From contig NC_079487.1 of NCBI RefSeq assembly GCF_020520425.1, forward strand, positions 66,022,398-66,086,397: 64,000 bases of DNA. The letters run 5' to 3'. The stretch is from Spinacia oleracea. Lineage: Eukaryota > Streptophyta > Magnoliopsida > Caryophyllales > Amaranthaceae. This document shows, one piece after another, positions 33,201 through 44,065 of the stretch. A program made the translations under genes and the position numbers. The notes under the pieces were generated by a model, which worked only from the letters and a program-made list of their open reading frames with translations, was not told where the DNA came from and did not search any database. The stretch's first letter is position 1. Each line of letters begins with the position of its first letter.

Positions 33201-36049
33201 TTGACTCCACCAGCGGCCATGCACTGCTCAGCTTCATGGATGCCTTTTCAGGCTACCACCAAGTATTCATGCACCCCGATGACAGGGCAAAGACAGCGTT
33301 CATCACAAGCGCAGGAGTGTTCAACTACAAAATGATGCCTTTCGGCTTAAAAAATGCCGGAGCCACCTACCAGAGGTTAGTTGACCACGTCTTCGCCGAC
33401 CAGAAAGGGAGGAACGTGGAGGTCTACGTGGATGACTCCATCGTAAAAAGCATCAAGGAGGAAGACCATGTCAAAGACTTGGCAGAGACCTTCGGAAATC
33501 TGAGGAAATACAGCATGAAGCTGAACCCAAAAAAATGCGTCTTCGGGGTGAAGTCAGGGAAATTCCTCGGATTCATGGTGAGCGAAAGAGGAATTGATGC
33601 GAACCCAGACAAAGTCCAAGCGGCATTGGATTTACCCGAGCCGAAGACCAAGAGAGATGTGCAGAGGCTAACCGGCAGGTTAGCCGCACTAACAAGGTTC
33701 ATATCAAAAGCCTCGGACAAGGGAGCCCCCTTCTTCAAGGCACTGAAACCAAAGAACCTCCCCGGAGGAGAAGCAGAACCAGTCAAGAAAAAGGGGGTCC
33801 CGAGGAAAGTGGATCCCGAACTGATATGGGAACAGGAGCAAAAAGAAGCTTTTCAGCAACTCAGAGCCCACCTAGCTCAACTGCCGACACTGGCCAGACC
33901 AAAGGAGGGGGAAACCCTGTACCTATATGTCGCAGTTAGCCCTGGAACCGTCAGCGCAGTGCTTCTTCGGGAAGAAGAAAAGAAGCAACAGCCAATCTAC
34001 TTCACCAGCCGAACACTTACAGGAGCCGAAACCCGGTACCCACTCATCGAGAAAGTCGCATATGCAGTAGTGGTAGCTGCACGAAAACTGAGGCCATACT
34101 TCGACTCCCACCAGATCACAGTGCTAACTGACCAACCGCTCGAAAAAGTACTCGACAAAATAGAGAGGTCAGGAAGATTGGCTGCCTGGGCCTTCGAACT
34201 ATCAGAGTTCGGCATCAAATATCAGCCGAGGACAGCAATCAAAGCACAAGCATTGGCAGACTTCTTGGCCGAGTGCTCATACCAGGAAATGTTGGATGAT
34301 ACGAAAAGCACTTGGGAGGTCTTCACTGACGGATCTTCCACAGTAAACGGCTCAGGGGCAGGAGTTGTACTAATCCCCCCGACGGGGAAAAGCATAGAAT
34401 ATGCATTGAAGTTCGGCTTCAAAGCAACCAACAACGAGGCCGAATACGAGGCCGCAATCGCAGGGATAGAGCTTTGTTTATCCCTGGAGGCCGAACATGT
34501 TCGCCTCAAAACTGATTCCCAGCTTGTAGCCAACCAGATCCGAGGGGAGTATGAGGCCAAATGGCCCAGCATGACAGCCTATTTAGCAAAGATTAAATCC
34601 TTAACGTCAAAGTTAAGATCCTTTGAAGTCATCCTCATTCCCCGAGGACAGAACGCGCAAGCAGACGCACTGTCAAAACTCGCAAGCTCGACACTCATCG
34701 ACCTAAACAGGTCGGTCCACGTGGAAGTTCACCAGGAGAGAAGCATCGACTTGCTACCCACCACAGTATGCAGCTTACGTACCGAACCGAGCTGGATGGA
34801 CGCAGTAGTTGCATACAAAGAAAGGGGAGAACTTCCTGAAGATAAGCTGCAAGCGAGAAAACTGAAAAGATTCAACAGATGGTTCATCATCAGCGCCGAA
34901 GGAGAGCTCATGAGGAAATCATTCTCTGCTCCGCTGCTAAAATGTGTAGGTCCAACAGACGCTGACTACATCCTAAGGGAAATCCACCTCGGGATATGCG
35001 GAAACCACATTGGAGGTAGGACATTAGCACATAAAGCCCTTCGGGCTGGGTACTGGTGGCCCACTATGGTTTCCGAGGCAAAGCAGATGGCAAGGAAATG
35101 CGAGAAATGCCAAAAGTTCGCACCAGCCATCCATCAACCAGCTCAAGCCCTACAATCAACACTGTATCCCTTACCATTCGCACAGTGGGGGTTAGACATC
35201 ATTGGTCCCTTCCCCTCAGCGACGAACCAGAAGAAGTGGTTGATTGTAGGAGTCGACTATTTTAGCAAATGGATCGAAGCCGAAGCTGTCTCCTCCATCA
35301 CCGAACCTCAGGTCCGCAAGTTCATATGGCAGAACATCATCACAAGGTTCGGCATACCAAGACTGATGGTCTTCGACCACGGGAAACAGTTCGACAACAC
35401 CCCGTTGCAAAAGTGGTGCAAACAGTTCGGCATACACCTAGCATACTCGGCAGTCTGTCACCCACAAAGCAACGGGCAAGCCGAAGCTGCTAACAAACTC
35501 ATCCTCAACGCACTCAAGAAAAGAGTCGAGGATGACAAAAACAAATGGTTAGAAGAGCTACCCGGAACGCTATGGTCCCTTCGGACCACTGAAAAAGAAG
35601 CTACCGGACAAACACCGTTCCACCTTGTATACGGATCCGAAGCTGTAATTCCTGTGGAAATCGGAACAGAAAGCCTGAGGATCCAGGCATACAACAGGTA
35701 TGATGGGCTCCAAGGAGAAAGCAACAACCAGCTTCTATCCGAAGCTCTCGATCTACTGGATGAAGCTCGGAACGATGCAAGGACACTCAACGCAGCCTAT
35801 CTGCAGAGGGTCAACAAGCATTACAACCGAAGAGTCAACGCCAGACCCCTAAAAGTCGGTGATCTAGTACTCAGAAACGCCGCCTCGGTTCAGAAAGGAC
35901 GGATCCATGGCAAACTCTCAGCCACTTGGGAAGGACCATACATCATCCATTCCGAAAAAAGGCCAGGCACGTATATGCTGAAACAGTTAGATGGAACAAT
36001 TCTGAAGAACCATTGGAATACCGATGTTCTCAAGAAATATTTTGTATGA
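30299..36049 (+). CDS. Gag-pol polyprotein, Tat-lineage Ty3/gypsy
   Basis: Single open frame of 1916 aa from the first ATG after the primer-binding site; the frame is also open upstream into the LTR. Order: gag domain (about residues 240-420, GEWFRSLP near 300), a zinc-knuckle-like CEFHxxxGHHTEEC (508 on), aspartic protease with LVDGGS (aspartate 649; DGG replaces the usual DSG, as in other Tat elements), reverse transcriptase with YVDD at 1043-1046, RT-linked RNase H (to about 1320), a second RNase H starting FTDGSS (aspartate 1344), and integrase with an HHCC finger (about 1560-1605) and catalytic D1633, D1693 and E1729. The second integrase aspartate sits in FDHGKQF rather than the common SDNGxQF. 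No stop or frameshift interrupts it. Its products would make the virus-like particle and reverse-transcribe and integrate the element. Confidence 0.96.
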   Translation: MVNDVVNNDDDMMVRSDSESDQEGHPQSIARSQPSRATTATNAGPPIPTREELTAAMTIMQNFLFNEKQQGLANDRREERRTRRRLNEPPSAEVSRPERELLPLTGTHLTSRWTESTWDTQKRAQQQPDWFARPSPTPTALQSESTTRNTRIRSSVLSRLRPSVHSRLRPSIHTRLGVGESSRSGERPEVSSRERRRDRRHDRTPSPHHTPERSNHRTSANEGIRARLGKRIMTPTSSPFSDELIMEEIPKVRLPAHLTYSGITDPRDHVISYEQQMFLSPYSEACWCKYFPTTLTGVAGEWFRSLPKGSIKSWKKLKKRFCTQFVSNNRPERTTAELTSIQQERDESLREFMARFMKESTNIPNLQPDVAIFALKHALQEGKFRDELSMKNPSRIADVLQMADAFIRTEEFNKAAARLKGSSDPRDTKNTQSKPEGSSRKGKEKVGAREMSPKKDGRRGELQPKYTNYTPLALPRKEIFSLNRNDEKWKLPGKLKSNPARRNKNKWCEFHDDFGHHTEECNSLKDNIEDLVRRGYLKQYLLDRREEKEKAASGKQHEQPQKRVYEATGHKKNDILVVFGGQKSGQASKKHLRALSHRVNFSAVGDNQPHPPNMTFTADDCFGVQYKHDDPLVISMDLNNHNVHRVLVDGGSAVNIIFRNCFEQLILEEPEEALTKVSYPLIGFNGSAAIPRGKITLPVTVGEGQAAKTLRDEFLVMDCDSVYNVIMGRTMIHKMQAVPSTYHQLMIYVSDAGFAERIRGDQEVARRTCHTAVRKPKLEDGPEEEKGAKGEESEAKRRRASTSSLSPAEVDARPETLSPEPDQEMEDIFLEDNSDRSVRIGKGLSSGLRIDLIRLLRDHKDIFAWSAADMPGINPKLICHKLDVNAEARPIKQKKRNYSSEKNKAIAEEVKKLQEAGFIEPCMYPKWLANVVMVKKANGSWRMCVDFTDLNRACPKDCYPLPRIDQLVDSTSGHALLSFMDAFSGYHQVFMHPDDRAKTAFITSAGVFNYKMMPFGLKNAGATYQRLVDHVFADQKGRNVEVYVDDSIVKSIKEEDHVKDLAETFGNLRKYSMKLNPKKCVFGVKSGKFLGFMVSERGIDANPDKVQAALDLPEPKTKRDVQRLTGRLAALTRFISKASDKGAPFFKALKPKNLPGGEAEPVKKKGVPRKVDPELIWEQEQKEAFQQLRAHLAQLPTLARPKEGETLYLYVAVSPGTVSAVLLREEEKKQQPIYFTSRTLTGAETRYPLIEKVAYAVVVAARKLRPYFDSHQITVLTDQPLEKVLDKIERSGRLAAWAFELSEFGIKYQPRTAIKAQALADFLAECSYQEMLDDTKSTWEVFTDGSSTVNGSGAGVVLIPPTGKSIEYALKFGFKATNNEAEYEAAIAGIELCLSLEAEHVRLKTDSQLVANQIRGEYEAKWPSMTAYLAKIKSLTSKLRSFEVILIPRGQNAQADALSKLASSTLIDLNRSVHVEVHQERSIDLLPTTVCSLRTEPSWMDAVVAYKERGELPEDKLQARKLKRFNRWFIISAEGELMRKSFSAPLLKCVGPTDADYILREIHLGICGNHIGGRTLAHKALRAGYWWPTMVSEAKQMARKCEKCQKFAPAIHQPAQALQSTLYPLPFAQWGLDIIGPFPSATNQKKWLIVGVDYFSKWIEAEAVSSITEPQVRKFIWQNIITRFGIPRLMVFDHGKQFDNTPLQKWCKQFGIHLAYSAVCHPQSNGQAEAANKLILNALKKRVEDDKNKWLEELPGTLWSLRTTEKEATGQTPFHLVYGSEAVIPVEIGTESLRIQAYNRYDGLQGESNNQLLSEALDLLDEARNDARTLNAAYLQRVNKHYNRRVNARPLKVGDLVLRNAASVQKGRIHGKLSATWEGPYIIHSEKRPGTYMLKQLDGTILKNHWNTDVLKKYFV

Positions 36050-36425
36050 TCTCTGTCTGTAAACCAAGTAAGTTGTTTAATGAGAAGAGGAAAGCCATTG
36101 GCACCATGTGTTTCATTAAACTTATCTCTACATTTATTGTCCCCTTATATATATATGCAGCCTCGGATCTGATCAATCCGAGACTAAAAACAGGTTGACT
36201 TTGTCCATTCCTTGATAAAATGCAAGAAATGACCAAATCAAACACTTCAGGGAACCGTCCAGAATCCTCGGATTCGCGGTACCCTAATAAAATTTGTTCG
36301 CAACAAACAGTCGCTCGAATCAAGTTATAAAACTCCGGCTCAGATCCACGGATCGCCGAAGGCATAACTAAAGAGGCAGACTAGCGATCTCTTGCCCAGG
36401 TTTCCGAACCACAAGAGATCGGAAG
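36050..36425. other. Non-coding region after gag-pol
   Basis: No coding sequence. It contains scattered ggatccg/cgaatcc-type motifs related to the tandem repeat that follows. Confidence 0.5.
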
Positions 36426-36429
36426 AACA

Positions 36430-36735
36430 ATCCAAACCTCTGAGCAGATCGACGGATTTGAAGAGTCTGGAAACTAAAGAGTCTCTTAGCAGATCTACGG
36501 ATTTGAAGAACTCGCAAAACTAAAGAGTCTCTTAGCAGATCTTCGGATTTGAAGAACTCGCAAAACTAAAGAGTCTCTTAGCAGATCTACGGATTTGAAG
36601 AACTCGCAAAACTAAAGAGTCTCTTAGCAGATCTACGGATTTGAAGAACTCGCAAAGTCAAAGAGCCTCTTAGCAGATCTACGGATTTGAAGAGCTCGCA
36701 AGGTCAAAAGGTTTTTAGCAAGTCTACAGAAAGAG
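36430..36735. repeat. 46-bp tandem repeat in the Tat element
   Basis: Anchor gtctcttagcagatct occurs at 36481, 36527, 36573 and 36619, with a variant (gcctcttagcagatct) at 36665 and weaker copies on both flanks; the spacing is exactly 46 bp. Each unit contains acggatttgaagaactcgc. Internal repeats downstream of pol are common in Tat elements. Confidence 0.95.
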
Positions 36736-36822
36736 GAGCTCGAGAAATCTACGGATTTAAAGACCTAAAAAATTGCGAAAGAACAAGTTGAAAAGAAGCA
36801 GCCAAGTAACAAACATTCATTT

Positions 36823-36828
36823 TTTATT
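36823..36828 (-). terminator. Poly(A) signal of the antisense gene
   Basis: AATAAA on the minus strand, about 235 bp past the stop codon of the antisense gene at 37063. Confidence 0.6.
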
Positions 36829-37062
36829 CAATATTTGGGGGAAGTACAAATACATCGAAAAACCTCAAAAATTGAAAACAAAATGAAACAAGTTAAAATC
36901 GGCAGCCATCAACAGACAATACCGGCCTACCGAAGTACTAAAGAAAACAAAAAAGAAATAAGTACAACGCAGCGCCGAGGCAAAAGGGGGGAAAGGCAAG
37001 CACATGTTCGGAAGTCCTCAACTGGAACCGACCGACTCTGAAGAAGACGACTGCCCGAATCC

Positions 37063-40000
37063 CTAGCTCTTGGGAGTCTCAGGAGCATCCCCCAGAGGAG
37101 CATCCTTCGAAGAACCCCCAGCAGTAGTATCACCTTCGGAAGCCGCCTTCTGGGCCCGAGCCTCTGCAAGAGCAGCTTGGCGTTCAGCTTCAGCTTCGTC
37201 TCGATCGGCCTGGCACTCCACCAAGTGATCCTGGGCCCTCATCCAGAGCGGAACCTTCTCATTCCAAGGGAAATGAGGCATGTGCTTCGCGAACATCCGC
37301 CGAGCACCCAGGATGCCATTCCAGTATTGCTCTCTACACTGATCAGCAGTGTAGAGGTCAACTCTCTCTTGCTCCAACTTCCGAATGGCAGCATCTTTCT
37401 CTCGGATCTTCAGCTGGAGAACGGGCACCTTGTCAGCTTGATTCTGAACAATCTCCCGGTGCTTGATAAACTGCTGAAGCCTCGCCTCCGCTTCCTGGCT
37501 CTGCTTAATGGCCGCCTCAAATTTAGACGTCATCTCCTTGAGAAGACTGTCTTTTTCTTCAAGTTCGCTCGCAAACTTGGCAGCCATTTCTCTCCTCTCC
37601 CTGTCGAAGGAAGCTATCTTTTCAGCATCCTCTTCAACTTGGAAAGTGAGCCTCCCAACTTCGGCCCCGATCTGTTCCGCCGCTTCCCTAGCCTCACGAC
37701 TGTACTGAAGGTACAGTTGCTTGAGGTCCACCATCTCGGCCATGAGCTGCCCAGCCTTCTGGTCCAAGACAGGGATATCACGAGCATAAGCCTCCTGATA
37801 CCTCCTCAGCTGCCTTTCCTCAACCGAGCTACACTCGGAAGCGAACGAGGACCAGAAAACAGCCTGGGAAAGAAGAAAAGACAAGAAAAGATGAGGAAAG
37901 AAGACAACAAACCAAAAACGGAACTCAAAACAAAATTTCCAACACTTACCTCATTCAAATAATATTGGGCCATCATAGCTGGGTTCCTCTCCTCAGCTCC
38001 AGGAACCCTCCACTGCGGGTTGGCCCGAAGAAGATTCTCCCGTGCAGCTTCGGGACCCACCAAAGATCCCACGTGAGCCATGGGGTTCTCCCCCAAAACC
38101 GGAGCTCTGGCATAGCGAGCCATCGCTTCCCTTACCTCCTCGGGGATCCGTTTCAGCGGAACATCCGAGCAAGGGTCAGCGTGGATCAGTCTATCCAGGG
38201 CCGAGGTCGAAGTGGAGCCCAAGGTCGAATGACGCCTCTTCCTCGTCAGACCCTGCTCGGGTTCCTCCTTCTCAGCTTCGGGAACCTCTACGTGAGCTTC
38301 GGTGAGATCCACCATCTCCTTATCCGGACTTTTCTCCCTTTCGAGAGAAACGTCAGCAGCTTCTTCCTTCTGCTCGGCCACAATAGGGACATCCGAGCCA
38401 GGAACAAGGTCGGCTTCAATTGCCTCCATCACCTTGGTTATATCCTGGATCTCGATCCCTAAAGCAGCAGACGGCTTCAGCGGAGAAGGGATGGTATCTT
38501 CCTCAGCCAGCGGTTGGTCCACGGGAGGCGGTTCCACAACCACCACACTCTTCAACTTCTGCCCAGGCAAGGGCATGAAGTGAAGGAGGTTTTTGGGAGG
38601 AGGCATGACTTCCGAAACCACTTCCTACAGGGCAAACGCTCAAAGGTCAGTTTCAGAAAAAGAGAGAACAGACCACAAAAGCTCTAAGTCAGAACAAATA
38701 CCTTCTCCGAAGACTGATCAGCTTTCGCCTTCTTCGGATGCGCAGAAGGCCTCAAAAGAGTGCTGCTCTTCCTTTTGCGCTGATCCTAAACAGAAGAAAC
38801 CAAGGGTCAATAAAGGTAAAACAAGACAAAGGAAGGAATAAAGAAAAATCGCGAAGTACCCGGTTCCTAGATAAAGAGATATCTATCCGAGCCGGAGATG
38901 AAACCGAAGGAACGGCACGCGGCACAGCGTCAGTCCCAGGACCCTAAAAAGATGGTCCAGGACCAAGACGTTAGCCGACGGCCAACCAAAAAGAAAGACA
39001 AACAAAAGATATTGAGACTAGAAACACTCACCGGATCCGAGGTTGTCCTCAAATCAGGGAGCACGACTTTCACTGGAACAGCTTCGGGAGAAGAGGCAGA
39101 ATCCCACGGATCAGCTCGAACTTCAGATATCCGAGCGACACCCGACGGAGACAGCACGTAATCCTTCAAGCGAGGATTACGAGGATTCTCCTTCCCGAAC
39201 TTATAATCAGGGGCCGAGTCGTGAATGGTCTTCAGATCCAAAGAAATACCCAAGACCACAGGATCAACGCAGCTGAAGCCGTACTCTGCAGAAACAAAGC
39301 ACAAAACGAAATCAGTAAAACGAGACCAAAAAGGAAGAGGGCAAACTTACTAAAGCACGGTCCCAGCCGAAAGACACCTACCCCTGTCAAAAATCCTGCT
39401 GAGACCGGCAACAGCAAGAATGTCCTCCCGCAAAATATAGTTGAGGTTCGGGAGCCAGTTGGACGGCAATTTGTAGTTGTCCTCCCGAGCCAAAAACCAC
39501 TGGAGGAGATCCACGTAGTGGTGATGGTTCCGATCCGGAGCAGCCACGCTTCGCATATCAGGATCAGGAGTCACAAACCACTTCGGAGGGCGGTAAAAAT
39601 GTGGATGCTTCGGATCTGTAGGCACACGAACGAACAACCACTCCGTCTTCCAGTTATGATCAGAGCTGAGGTAAGGGTAGGCCGTAATATAGTTCGGCTC
39701 CCCCTTTCTTCGGGATCTTTTGTTGATAATGGTCCACCAACCATACCCATCCCCCTTGGAAGCGTGGTTGAAAGACAGATCGTGCAGATCCCGAAACACG
39801 GCAACAGAGCATGGAAAGTTAATAAAATCGCACACCCATCTAAATCCGATGATGTGCCTCATAGATTTGGGGGTAAGCTGGGCCAAACTGATGTTATACG
39901 ACACCAGGAGCTCGGATATGAAGGGATCCAAAGGAAAGCGGAGGCCGTTCTCCAAATGATGAGTATACACAGAGATGAACCCCCTCGGCGGATGAGTCAC

Positions 40001-40456
40001 CCGAGGACGCTCCTGGTCGGGAAGCTCGCACCAGTACCCCAAGGCGTGCTGGATTCCGTATAACTCTTCGGCCCTCCGATGGTAATGCCCCAGCTTCGCC
40101 TCTACCAACCAGTCACCACTGACCGATTTTTCCAAGGGACCATCGATCTTAGTGGTCTCATGCAGAATCGGGGCATACTTACCCTGCGGATCAGCTTCAG
40201 TCCAATGAACTGGAAACTCAGGGTAGGAGCGGCGCACACCCGAAGAGCCAGCCTTTTTACCAGAAGTTGCGCGTTCAGACACGCTAGACCCGCCAACAAC
40301 ATCATCTTTCGAAGCATCCCAACCAGTCGAACGCCTCTCCACTGGCCTCTCCGAAGGCCGAACCCTCGAAGTTTTCGGCAACCTTCCCGAAGGCACGTTC
40401 TCCCTCTCACTAGAGGAGCCAACGACGAACTTGCTCTTGCCCCTATTCTTTGCCAT
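37063..40456 (-). CDS. Antisense gene of the Tat element (gypsy-type transposon protein)
   Basis: Six exons on the minus strand: 39382-40456, 39032-39285, 38860-38943, 38702-38785, 37950-38624 and 37063-37863. All introns have GT donors and AG acceptors, and the phases give one 991-codon frame with its stop. Exon 1 starts MAKNRGKSKF and carries the domain annotated in many plants as 'putative gypsy type transposon' (PF04195), for example PPRGFISVYTHHLENGLRFP. Middle exons are acidic and Pro/Ser/Lys-rich (KRKSS; TRKRRH may be a nuclear signal). The last exon is a long coiled coil (about residues 730-900) rich in E, K, A and Q, ending in a serine/threonine/glycine-rich tail. TATA box and AATAAA lie at suitable distances. 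Antisense ORFs of this class occur in several Tat elements; their role is not established. Confidence 0.85.
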
Positions 40457-40712
40457 GGCCGCGAATTCTCGGTCTAGGGTTGAGATTGAGGGGTAGAAGG
40501 AAAAACGAAGAAAAAAAAGGAGAATTCAGAAACAAATTACCTTCTTCCGAAGCGGAATTCGCCGATAAAACGAACAGCACAAGTTCCCGAAGTCCAAAGT
40601 TGGCCGAATTTCGTAGATCTGAAGAAACAAATCGCACTGCGATCGCCGGAATTTAGAGAGAGAAAGGGTTTGAAAGAAGGAGTAAAAAGTTCGAAAAGAG
40701 CAATGCACCCCG

Positions 40713-40720
40713 TATTTATA
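40713..40720 (-). promoter_or_regulatory. TATA box of the antisense gene
   Basis: TATAAATA on the minus strand, about 257 bp upstream of the ATG at 40456 and just inside the 3' LTR. It suggests the antisense gene has its own promoter, independent of the LTR. Confidence 0.65.
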
Positions 40721-40881
40721 GAAAAGAAAAGGGGCGCATCAACTTCCTCAACCCACGATCTACACGGCACAATACAACTCCCAACACTTGTCATCAATGC
40801 AAATCATCCCTTTTCAGAAAAAGAGAGGGAACTTTCGGACTTCTGACAGCTGGAAACCCACCCATTTAATTCTAAATGGAC

Positions 40882-40899
40882 CGGGTCTGGGGGGCATGT
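40882..40899 (+). promoter_or_regulatory. Polypurine tract of the Tat element
   Basis: ggtctggggggcatgt directly precedes the 3' LTR, in the position needed to prime plus-strand DNA. Confidence 0.75.
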
Positions 40900-41324
40900 T
40901 GTTTGGGCTCCCAATTGATTCCCAATTGGGCCACTAAGTCCAAAGCCCAATGGCTCTAAACAACAACATCAAACCTACCAATGGCTATTCAGCCATCCAT
41001 TAAGGCCCAAGGCCCAATAACAATAAGTGACCTATGGGCATTTATTATGCAAACACTATAAATAGGCCGCCAAGGCTCACACCTCAAGGTACGTCCAATT
41101 TATCGCCTTAAGACTACTCTTCTAGAGAACTTCTCTCTAGAATCCGAGCATCATTCTTACTTAGGCATCGGAGGGGCTTTCCTCGGAAACACCCCCGAGG
41201 CTAGTAACTTTGCTATTGTGCAGGTGAATTCGGACTCCACTCATTCAAACAAGCAAGATCTTCAACACATACAAAAGGGCCTTCATTCGAAGCCCATTGT
41301 TTCCATCTTTACAACACCGGAACA
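40900..41324 (+). repeat. 3' LTR of the Tat element
   Basis: 425 bp; by eye the same as the 5' LTR throughout. Its end (ccggaaca) is followed by the target duplication cctt t and by host sequence instead of a primer-binding site. Confidence 0.97.
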
Positions 41325-41585
41325 CCTTTAAAAGTAAGAATAGTTAATATTAAACACTTTTGGCCCTAAAAGTAAAGTTTGAAATTCATACCTATTTGGT
41401 AAAATCGGGGTGCAATTTAAAATTATTTTGTGTGGTACATTTGCTTGCTTTTAACTTGCCACTATTACTCTGGTTGGGGCTAAGTAAGCTTTATCACTTA
41501 AGAAAGTTCAAAACTTATACTATACCTTAGTCGCTCTAGACTAACATGATTGGAACAAAATAAGGCCTAAAGACCATAGTGCTAT
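41325..41585. other. Host spacer between two retrotransposons
   Basis: About 260 bp of AT-rich sequence without recognisable features. It joins 29803 on the left and 60633 on the right once both elements are removed. Confidence 0.7.
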
Positions 41586-43041
41586 TGTGAGGGGGTCGAA
41601 AAAGTGCAAGGCTAATGCGTGACCTCGTCCCTCGTGGGTGTGACGATTCTTTTTATTCAATCAAGTGTAATTGGATTTCCTGTGAGTATACACCAAATTG
41701 ACTAGTAATATAGGAGTCGCCATTCAGTTTTTAACGACAATGAGAAAAACTGACAAAACCCGGTTATCGTGACATAAAGGGAGTGCAATTATGTTTGACC
41801 ACTACGGCCGTAGGTTCCCTTGTGATCCCTGGTGTGGGGATCTCTCAATATACACCCGCAAGGTAGAGATTGAGGGTTCGGGGGACTGTAACTACCGAGA
41901 GGAGTAATTCGCTCGTCGATAACTCCAGAGGTAGGATATCCTTACTAGCTCAGCATAAATAATTGAAGGGACATGCGTTAACTATTAAACTAATCTGAGT
42001 TGATTTTAGCAATATGCAACACATAATACAAATTCGATCGTGATTATCTGATTTAAATAGCATTAAAGGACCTAGCATGATAATCCGATTTCCCAAAAAT
42101 ATCATATTTGTTAGGCGTGATGGAACAATCAGATTAGGTTGGTTTAACAGTTCATAAAAAGGGCGAGGAAAGTAGTTAAATCATCGAAAAGGGACACATT
42201 ACGACACACCCTTGAGAGGTGCGCCACGGTTCTCAGAAAACTAACCACTTTGACTTTGCTATTTCTCCTTTTTATTTAACGAATCTCAATTATGGGACAG
42301 GATACGTTCTGTTCGATTTTCGATTGCGACAGAACGCGTGAACAATTTCGCAGCGAGAGGCTTAGGCTAAGGGTTGGAGTCAATACTCAGAATATAATTG
42401 TGTGTTGTTGTGTCCTTTCACGTCGAACTTAGGGGTCTATTTATAGGAAAAAGTGGCGTAGAAAGATAGTTTTTCAGGAATTTGAATACGAAACGGATTA
42501 GGAAAAGAATCCGTCCCAGGTACTTTCGGCGCCCAGCTCTGGGCGCTGGAATTTTCGGCGCCCAGGGCTGGGCGTTGAAAATAGGGTCTGGCAGAATTCT
42601 TTGTTCAGATTCGGATTCCTGAAATCCGTAGAGTTTGAGACTTAATCGAGTCTTTTAGCGCGTATCAATTTTATGACGAAATGCGTCTGGGCCCGTTACG
42701 AACTCTAGGCTCGTTAGGATTTTAATTAATACGTAACTCTTATTTCCGAATCATATTAGGAATAGGATTCTCGCAGTTTTCTATCTCATTTAGGATTTAT
42801 GTTGGAATGCAACACCTAATTCTGACAGGTTTCTATCTTTTATGATTTGCCACTTTTAGAAGCTACCTTTTACGGCAGTTACTATTTTTAGCAGGTTTCC
42901 ATAAATAGCAGGTTTCGGGTGAAATGAAATGGGGAATCGAGATTCGTTTATTTTATAGGAGATGCGTTGTCAAGTGGAGATTTACGCTTTCATCATCGAA
43001 CCTTTCCCTTGCGGGAATGGGGACAAAAGTAGGCGTCTACA
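41586..43041 (-). repeat. Left (3') LTR of the Ogre-like element
   Basis: 1456 bp. It contains a pair of GC-rich palindromes at 42524-42593. Short frames inside LTR copies, for example from 42296, are not genes. Ends at 43041 beside the polypurine tract. Confidence 0.93.
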
Positions 43042-43063
43042 GTTAGCCCCCACTTTGACTGAG
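43042..43063 (-). promoter_or_regulatory. Polypurine tract of the Ogre-like element
   Basis: The minus strand reads AAAGTGGGGGCTAAC directly before TGTAGACG of the LTR. Related ccccc-containing motifs recur at about 43834, 44644, 45479, 45564, 46243 and 46643. Confidence 0.75.
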
Positions 43064-43129
43064 TCTTGGAGTAAGACGATGGCAAAGTATTAGACGGAGT
43101 GCGTCACACAAGCCATGGTGTATGTGACC

Positions 43130-43465
43130 GGCTGAAGATGGCGAACCTGTCCGCTGAGGGTGGACGCCCCGTCCGATAGAAGTGGACGAATCTGTTTTGA
43201 ATTTTTATTTTGTTTTTTTTGAAAATAAGGACCTACGTGGTTTGCGCCGTAGACCCCGCCGGCTGAAGATGGCGAGCCTATTTTAAATTTGAAGACTTTA
43301 TTTTTGTCGAAAACTGAGGACCTGCGCGGCTAGTGACGCAGACCCCGCCCGCTGAAGGTGGGCGAGCCCTGTCCGCTAAGGGTGGACGCCCCGCTCGCTG
43401 GAGGTGAGCGAACCTGAATTCGTCTTTTCGATTTGGGATTCGTGTGCCACAATCTTGCCCGATTG
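43130..43465. repeat. Imperfect short repeats with hairpin potential
   Basis: Repeated units such as ccgcccgctgaaggtgggcg and gtccgctaagggtggac, each able to form a small hairpin. They sit just inside the polypurine tract, in the part corresponding to the far 3' end of the element's RNA. Confidence 0.75.
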
Positions 43466-44065
43466 AGGTGGGCAAGTCCCTATTTCATTTCTTTTCTTGT
43501 GATTTCTTTTGAGAATTTCTTTTCATTTATTCTTGCAGGAGCGAATTCTTTCGAGGGATGCTCGGATTTAGTTGCAACCTGAATGTGGGTTGACAACATG
43601 CTTAGACGGACCATTGTCTTGTGGTCATCATCCTTTATGGTTTTGAGTTAGTCCTTATGGCTCAATCTTGCCACTACCTGGGTCCTTGATTAGGGGACTA
43701 TGTATAAGCATCAACGGCGACCTTTGTCTTGAGGTCGTAAACCGGTTTTTTTTTTGAAACATCCAAACACGGGACTTCGTACAGCGTAGTCTGGGAATAT
43801 TGTTTTTACTTTGCATAATATATATTTTCCTTCGAGCCCCTAAGCACTCGTGTTTGACGGTCAAAAGAGGTTCCTTGGGGATACGCATTCTGTAATGTCC
43901 TTGATCGTGTTTGGGATTGTGCTCGTAAGTGCGAGCGACCTTTGTAGTGGTGTGCTACTCTTGACAAAGTCGTGAGGTGCGACTTTCAGTAAGGAAATCG
44001 GAAATTTTCGAGTCAAATGAATATGGCAGGACCCTATAGAAGTCAGAGAGGGTCAAGGGATCATT

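Larger units (their letters stand above)
29804..41324 (+). mobile_element. Complete Ty3/gypsy retrotransposon, Tat lineage
   Basis: An 11.5-kb element. LTRs at 29804-30228 and 40900-41324 are both 425 bp and I see no difference between them. The 5-bp target duplication CCTTT is at 29799-29803 and 41325-41329. A primer-binding site, uninterrupted gag-pol, a long 3' region with tandem repeats and an antisense gene, and a polypurine tract are all present in order. The second RNase H between the RT-linked RNase H and the integrase is typical of the Tat lineage. Identical LTRs and an open polyprotein point to recent insertion and possible autonomy. Confidence 0.97.

Noticed and set aside
30376-35790. 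Many antisense ORFs of 60-150 aa opposite gag-pol
   Set aside because: They are frame shadows of the GC-rich polyprotein; none has domains or splice partners, unlike the antisense gene at 37063-40456.
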